Of a stretch of DNA of 64,000 nt, positions 60,146-64,000 are shown piece after piece; within the stretch, counting starts at the first letter, position 1, and each line of letters starts with the position of its first letter. Source of the stretch: Bog-756 sp963699105 (lineage in GTDB: Bacteria > Actinomycetota > Acidimicrobiia > Acidimicrobiales > RAAP-2); NCBI GenBank assembly GCA_963699105.1, contig CAVOTI010000001.1, positions 682,001 to 746,000 of the forward strand, in the 5' to 3' direction. The notes below the pieces were generated by a model, which saw only the letters and a program-made list of their open reading frames with translations, was not told the origin of the DNA and ran no database searches. The translations under genes and the position numbers were made by a program.

Positions 60146-62466
60146 TCAGGCGGCGCCGAAAAAGGGGGTCCCCTCGGTGAACACGCCACCGTCGGCCGCC
60201 ACCAGCCAATACCCGCCACTGGCCGCGTCGGTTCCCATCCCGACCACCGGGGCATTCAGGTGTGTTCCTCCCACCGATCCGAAGAACGAGGCACCACCGA
60301 AGGCGAAGACACCACCGTCACCGGCCACGAACCAGTAGCCGGCGCCGTTTGGCGCCACTGCCATCCCATTGACCGGCTCGTTGAGCGTCAGGTTGCCGGT
60401 CGACCCGTAGAACGGTGCCCCGAAGGCAAAGATCCCGCCGTCGGTGGCCACCTCCCAATACCCTCCGGTCCCGGGATCGGCGGCGATCCCGACGATGGGT
60501 CGGTTCAAGTGGCGACCACCCATCGACCCGAAGAAGGCGGCGTCACCGAAGGAGAAAATGCCGCCGTCGGACCCGACGAGCCAATAGCCGGCGCCGTCGG
60601 GGGTCGGGGCCAGGTCCACAACGGGTGCATCGAGATGCTTTCCCCCATCGACCCGAAGAAGGCGGCGTCACCGAAGGAGAAGATGCCGCCGTCGGCGGCC
60701 ACGAGCCAGTAGCCACCGCCGTCAGGTGTCGACACGATGTGGTTGATAGGTTGGGCCAGAGCGATCCCACTCATCGATCCGAAGTACGGTGCGTTACCGA
60801 AGGACTCCACCCCCCCGGCTGCGTCGGCGATCCAGTAGCCACCACCGTCCGGGGTGGCGGCCATGCCGACGATCGGTTGGGCAAGTCGATCGGGCCCGGC
60901 GCCCGCCGAGACGGTGATGGCCCGGCCGGATTGGGCGGTATTGCCGACGGCATCCTCGACCCGCACGGTGAACGGCCATCTTCCCGCCGCCGTGGGTGTC
61001 CCGGCAATCGCGCCCGACGAGGAGTCGAGGCTGAGTCCCGGCGGGAGGGAACCGGAGCTCAACGTCCACGTGTAGAGCGGATCACCACCGGTTGCCGTCA
61101 GCGACGAGGCATAACCCTGCCCCTCGGTGGCGGCAAGTAGGGGCGTATCGGTAATGGTCAGGGTAGGCGCCGCCTCGGTGGCCGGGGCGCTCAATGAGAC
61201 GCCCAGTTGGGCCAGGGTCGGACCGTTGGGATCGGTGCCGGCGGCAGTGTCCAGCAACTGGGATTCGTCCATCCAATCGAAGATCCAAAAGCCCAGCGAC
61301 CGGGCTCGGTCCACACACAGGGCCAGCGTGGAGACGGTACCGCCCCCGGTATTCTCTCCACCCAGGAGGATCGGGGTGTTGGCCACCAGGGATGCCAGAT
61401 AGTCGGCGGGATCCTCGAGTTGCACGGTGGGTTCGACGGTGGCGGCATCGAGGTACGTGGTGTACGCCACGGTGTCCGCCGGGTCGGACAACGAATTGAG
61501 AAGGTCGACCCAGTCGAGACCCTCGTTGAACTCGTCCATGGTCGAGGCAGGGGCCAGAAGACTGCCCTCTTCGGTGGCCGCCCCACCGGGACGCTCACCC
61601 CAGCCCGGCAGCATCAGGAGCACCTTGGTTCCGAAGTCTGCTTCCAGGGTGTCGTCCAGCCAGGTTCCGTAGCCGTCGATCGCCTGGTTGTAGGCAGTGA
61701 GAAATGTCGTGGCCTGGGCCACCGAGCCGGTGCCCGGCGTCCAACCCCTGACCGAGGCGGGCAGCTCCGACTGGGTACTGTCGTCGTAGGCCCAGAAGGC
61801 GTCGCTGTGCCCGTTGTAGTCGGCATCGGGATACCTCAGCTCCCCGAGCGGGCCACCTCCCCCGCGGACCGCCGTGAGCTCCCCGGGCGAGATCTGGGAC
61901 CCCAACCACTCGAGGTAGGCACCCTCCGCCGATCGCACGGCAGCATCGGTGACGCCGTTGGCCACATCGTCGCCCGACGGTCCGGGCCCGGTGAACACAT
62001 CGCCGTACTGGTCGACGAACTGGGTGCCCCCGGCCAGACCGAAGACCCAGGCCGGGGCGTACTGGAGACCCGGGTCCAGCACGACGGCCAGACCCACGGC
62101 ACGGGCGTCGGTCATCTCGGCCTGGACCTGTTCGAGGTAGGAAGCCGAAAACGTCCCCTGGCTCGGCTCGGAGCTGTTCCAGCTCACCTGAATGGTGACC
62201 GAGTCGACCCCTTCGGCTCGTTCTTCCCCGTAGTTCGGGGTCGAAGCTCCCAGCAGTCCGAGAATGGGCTCGGTCACCCCGTGCGACACCGAGCTCCGGG
62301 CCGCCGACCCGGCCGGCCCCACACCTCCGGGCGCCGATCCACCCTGTCCGAGGCTCCCGGCGACGAGGGTCGTGCCGAACCCCACGAGGAGGACCACGAC
62401 CACCAGGCACCGGGCGCCTGCTCTGGCCATGGGAGGCGAGTCCTGGCAGCGGGAGGCGCGGACCAT
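60146..62466 (-). CDS. Secreted glycosidase-like protein with Ig-like and propeller-type repeats, frameshifted
   Basis: The first frame starts at ATG 62466 with a signal-type helix (CLVVVVLLVGFGTTLVAG). It reads an N-terminal TIM-barrel-like region of about 380 residues with a GGPLGELRYPD motif reminiscent of GH14 beta-amylases. A putative Ig domain follows (YTWTLSSGSLPPGLSLDSSS), then repeats of the 'GYWLVAADGGIFSFGDAAFF' type. At 60,642-60,646 one G is missing in a G-run (coding strand) and the remaining repeats continue in another frame to 60146. Repair gives about 773 residues with about six repeats of roughly 46 residues. Such repeats are frequent in Acidimicrobiia secreted proteins. Catalytic activity is unproven. 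Confidence 0.7.
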
Positions 62467-62482
62467 GGGACTGTATCGGCAT

Positions 62483-62501
62483 CCGTTGGTTCGTTATTGA
62501 G
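62483..62501. repeat. Copy of the CCGTnGGTnCGTTATT motif
   Basis: CCGTTGGTTCGTTATTGAG, 14 of 16 core positions identical to 41,066-41,081. It lies 17 bp upstream of the secreted repeat-protein start. Confidence 0.4.
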
Positions 62502-62707
62502 CCCCGAAGCGGCCGACATCGGTGAGGCGCAGGCAATCCCGGCTGATCCGAACACCGGGGTGGAGGCCCGACCGGGCGGGCGTGATCCCGATGTCGGCCT
62601 CGGTCGGGGATGCAGAACCGCCCCGCCCGCCCGGTCTCCGGTGGCTCGTCGGTTTGCAACCGTTCCGGCTCTGAACCAAAATGGGCCCAACGAGAAAGGA
62701 GCTATCG

Positions 62708-63595
62708 ATGACCAGTACCCGGGAGAAGGTTCTCTGTGACATTCGAGATGCGAACTTCCACAATGGCGGGCTTCGCTGCTTGAAGGTCCTCAATCTCCAG
62801 CCGGATTTCTTCGGAGATATTCAGTCCGAGATATCTCGGTTGATTGTCGACAATCGACCCTCCGACGTTCAAAACAAGGAGCATCTGACCAACTGGACCC
62901 GTCCTTACGGAAAAGCCATCCAATATTCTCTGCTGAACGAGTCCGGTAACTTCGACGACTTCACCAAGGACTTCAACGGGACCAACCGAGACAAGAGCTT
63001 TCACCATGGTGACAAATACCCTGCGTTAGCTCAATTTATCAGCCAATTTCCGGATGCCATCAATCTCCGGCTGAATGGAATGGGACCGGAATCAGGACTG
63101 TCGCCCCACGAGGAGCACACGGTGATCAGGCAGGGTCTTCGATTTGGCGTTCGAGTCCGCCTCCATCTACCGATCTTCACCACGCCCGACGCCCAGGTGT
63201 ATCTAGACGGAGACTACTTTCATTTCGATGAGGGATCCATCTATTACTTCAATAATGGCTGCGTACACTCGGCCCGAAACCGCGGCGATCGGACCCGGTA
63301 CCATTTGGTATGGGACATGCCCTTGACCTCGCGGACTTACGACCTTATTTTTGCCGGGCAACAGCCGACCAGTCCTCTCCTCCATCGGGTGCCCGGGACC
63401 GAACAAGAGGTGCCGGTGGTGAGCCACGAAGAAGTCGAGGGATTCGAAACCATCGGTCCGGCCGCCCGGATCCACAAGGCCCTCCGCCTCGATCAGGTCG
63501 GCGTGTCCCACTACCAGTTTCAGACCGTCTACAACAAGGTTGCCTATCGCTACTGGCTGACCACGCCGCCGACCCTGGTGGGGACGAATTTCTGA
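62708..63595 (+). CDS. Aspartyl/asparaginyl (Asp/Arg) beta-hydroxylase-like 2-oxoglutarate dioxygenase
   Basis: A 295-residue protein with the Asp_Arg_Hydrox jelly-roll pattern: GLSPHEEHTVIRQGLRFGV (first iron-ligand His region), VRLHLPIFTTPDAQVYLDGD, and YFNNGCVHSARNRGDRTRYH with the distal His and the Arg that binds 2-oxoglutarate. Such enzymes hydroxylate Asp/Asn/Arg residues in proteins or peptides, or free amino acids in natural-product pathways. AAAGGAG precedes ATG 62708. The gene is clearly poorer in G+C than its neighbours, suggesting recent transfer. It stands at the edge of a block with a pyruvyl transferase. Confidence 0.7.
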   Translation: MTSTREKVLCDIRDANFHNGGLRCLKVLNLQPDFFGDIQSEISRLIVDNRPSDVQNKEHLTNWTRPYGKAIQYSLLNESGNFDDFTKDFNGTNRDKSFHHGDKYPALAQFISQFPDAINLRLNGMGPESGLSPHEEHTVIRQGLRFGVRVRLHLPIFTTPDAQVYLDGDYFHFDEGSIYYFNNGCVHSARNRGDRTRYHLVWDMPLTSRTYDLIFAGQQPTSPLLHRVPGTEQEVPVVSHEEVEGFETIGPAARIHKALRLDQVGVSHYQFQTVYNKVAYRYWLTTPPTLVGTNF

Positions 63596-63642
63596 TTCTC
63601 CGATGGGCGGACGCCGGACGGTGGCGCCGACGGCAGTGACGA

Positions 63643-64000
63643 TCAGGTTTCTGCTGGATAAGGAGCCACCTCCTTCAGCCATCTGCCGAAGTCGTCGGCC
63701 GAGATCTCGTCGGGCCGGATCGGGCTGATGCCGACGCTGTCGAGGAACTCGTCACACTTCAGTTCGAATGAGAGTCCGTACACCGGACGGTCGACGGAAC
63801 TGGCGAATATCTCGAGCGTGGAGCCGCATGGCCACCACGGCCGAGCACCGCTCGATCACCCCGAGCATCACCGAAGGGTGCAGGTCGGGCCCGATGAACC
63901 GAACCCGGGGACCGTTGTCCATCTGCTCTTGGAGTTGGCGACCGAGGTCCGAATCGGTCAGATCGGCTCCCAACTGATAGTCGCCCTTGTCCGAGAAACA
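63643..64000 (-). CDS. Polysaccharide pyruvyl transferase, C-terminal part, truncated by window and frameshifted
   Basis: The gene enters from beyond 64,000. The upstream frame reads RFIGPDLHPSVMLGVIERCS then AVVAMRLHA, the conserved 'mRLHa' block of PF04230. About 63,811-63,820 the frame breaks and another frame continues IFASSVDRPVYGLSFELKCD, EFLDSVGISPIRPDEIS and ends at TGA 63645-63643. An extra base or a loss of two explains it. Such enzymes add pyruvyl ketals to surface sugars. It supports a polysaccharide cluster to the right. Confidence 0.68.

Noticed and set aside
61207..62739. Plus-strand open frame (510 codons) opposite the repeat protein
   Set aside because: Antisense shadow. The minus frame has a signal peptide and repeats.

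Overview
The window is 64 kb of high-G+C DNA from an actinobacterium, most likely class Acidimicrobiia (inferred). Supporting signs are a Mycobacterium-like steroid side-chain degradation set, several LLM-class (flavin/F420-type) oxidoreductases, a monoderm-type Tad pilus operon without a secretin, TIGR03084- and AIM24-family proteins, and secreted proteins with 'GYWLVAADGGIFSFG'-type repeats. Genes are densely packed and many stop/start codons overlap (ATGA, GTGA, TGATG). No rRNA, tRNA or CRISPR array was seen.

Layout. 0-2.1 kb: the 3' end of a pilO-like gene, a terminator, and an IS66-type element whose transposase is split by an in-frame amber codon. 2.3-8.5 kb: tldE-tldD, a FlK-like thioesterase, an AIM24 protein and dxs. 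8.6-25.2 kb: a steroid/lipid catabolism region with FadD19-like and FadD17-like ligases, LLM oxidoreductases, and an igr-like operon (chsE2-chsH2-chsE1-chsH1-ltp2) divergent from a CYP125-like P450. An ECF sigma/anti-sigma pair and a secreted beta-propeller gene lie inside this region. Three intergenic spots in it carry palindromes fitting the mycobacterial KstR operator pattern TnnAACnnGTTnnA exactly or with one mismatch; this is the most interesting regulatory signal in the window. 25.2-35.7 kb: an eleven-gene tad pilus operon ending in a LysM-plus-BTAD protein, with a promoter and a perfect dyad upstream.

36-45 kb: housekeeping and miscellaneous genes (ettA, threonine aldolase, TIGR03084, DUF503, a thioredoxin-like protein, a zinc-ribbon protein, trpD, an acyl-CoA dehydrogenase). 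45.3-48.5 kb: two large secreted proteins sharing an unusual C-terminal signal (TPExP-x-VLLLP, membrane segment, Arg cluster). 48.6-50.3 kb: a dienoyl-CoA-reductase-like SDR and an enoyl-CoA hydratase. 50.3-55.5 kb: an exopolysaccharide-like block (GH5-CBM2 glycosidase, cellulose-synthase-like GT2, GT39, a small membrane protein). 56-60 kb: an aldo/keto reductase, an XRE plus nucleotidyltransferase toxin-antitoxin-like pair, a second P450 and a phosphopantetheinyl transferase. 60.1-64 kb: a secreted glycosidase-like repeat protein, a lower-G+C Asp/Asn beta-hydroxylase and a truncated polysaccharide pyruvyl transferase, probably the edge of a surface-polysaccharide island.

Five genes are broken by single small indels with good homology on both sides, and three of the five lack one G in a G-rich run. 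This suggests assembly or sequencing error at least as strongly as gene decay, so these genes should be read as probably intact in the organism until checked.
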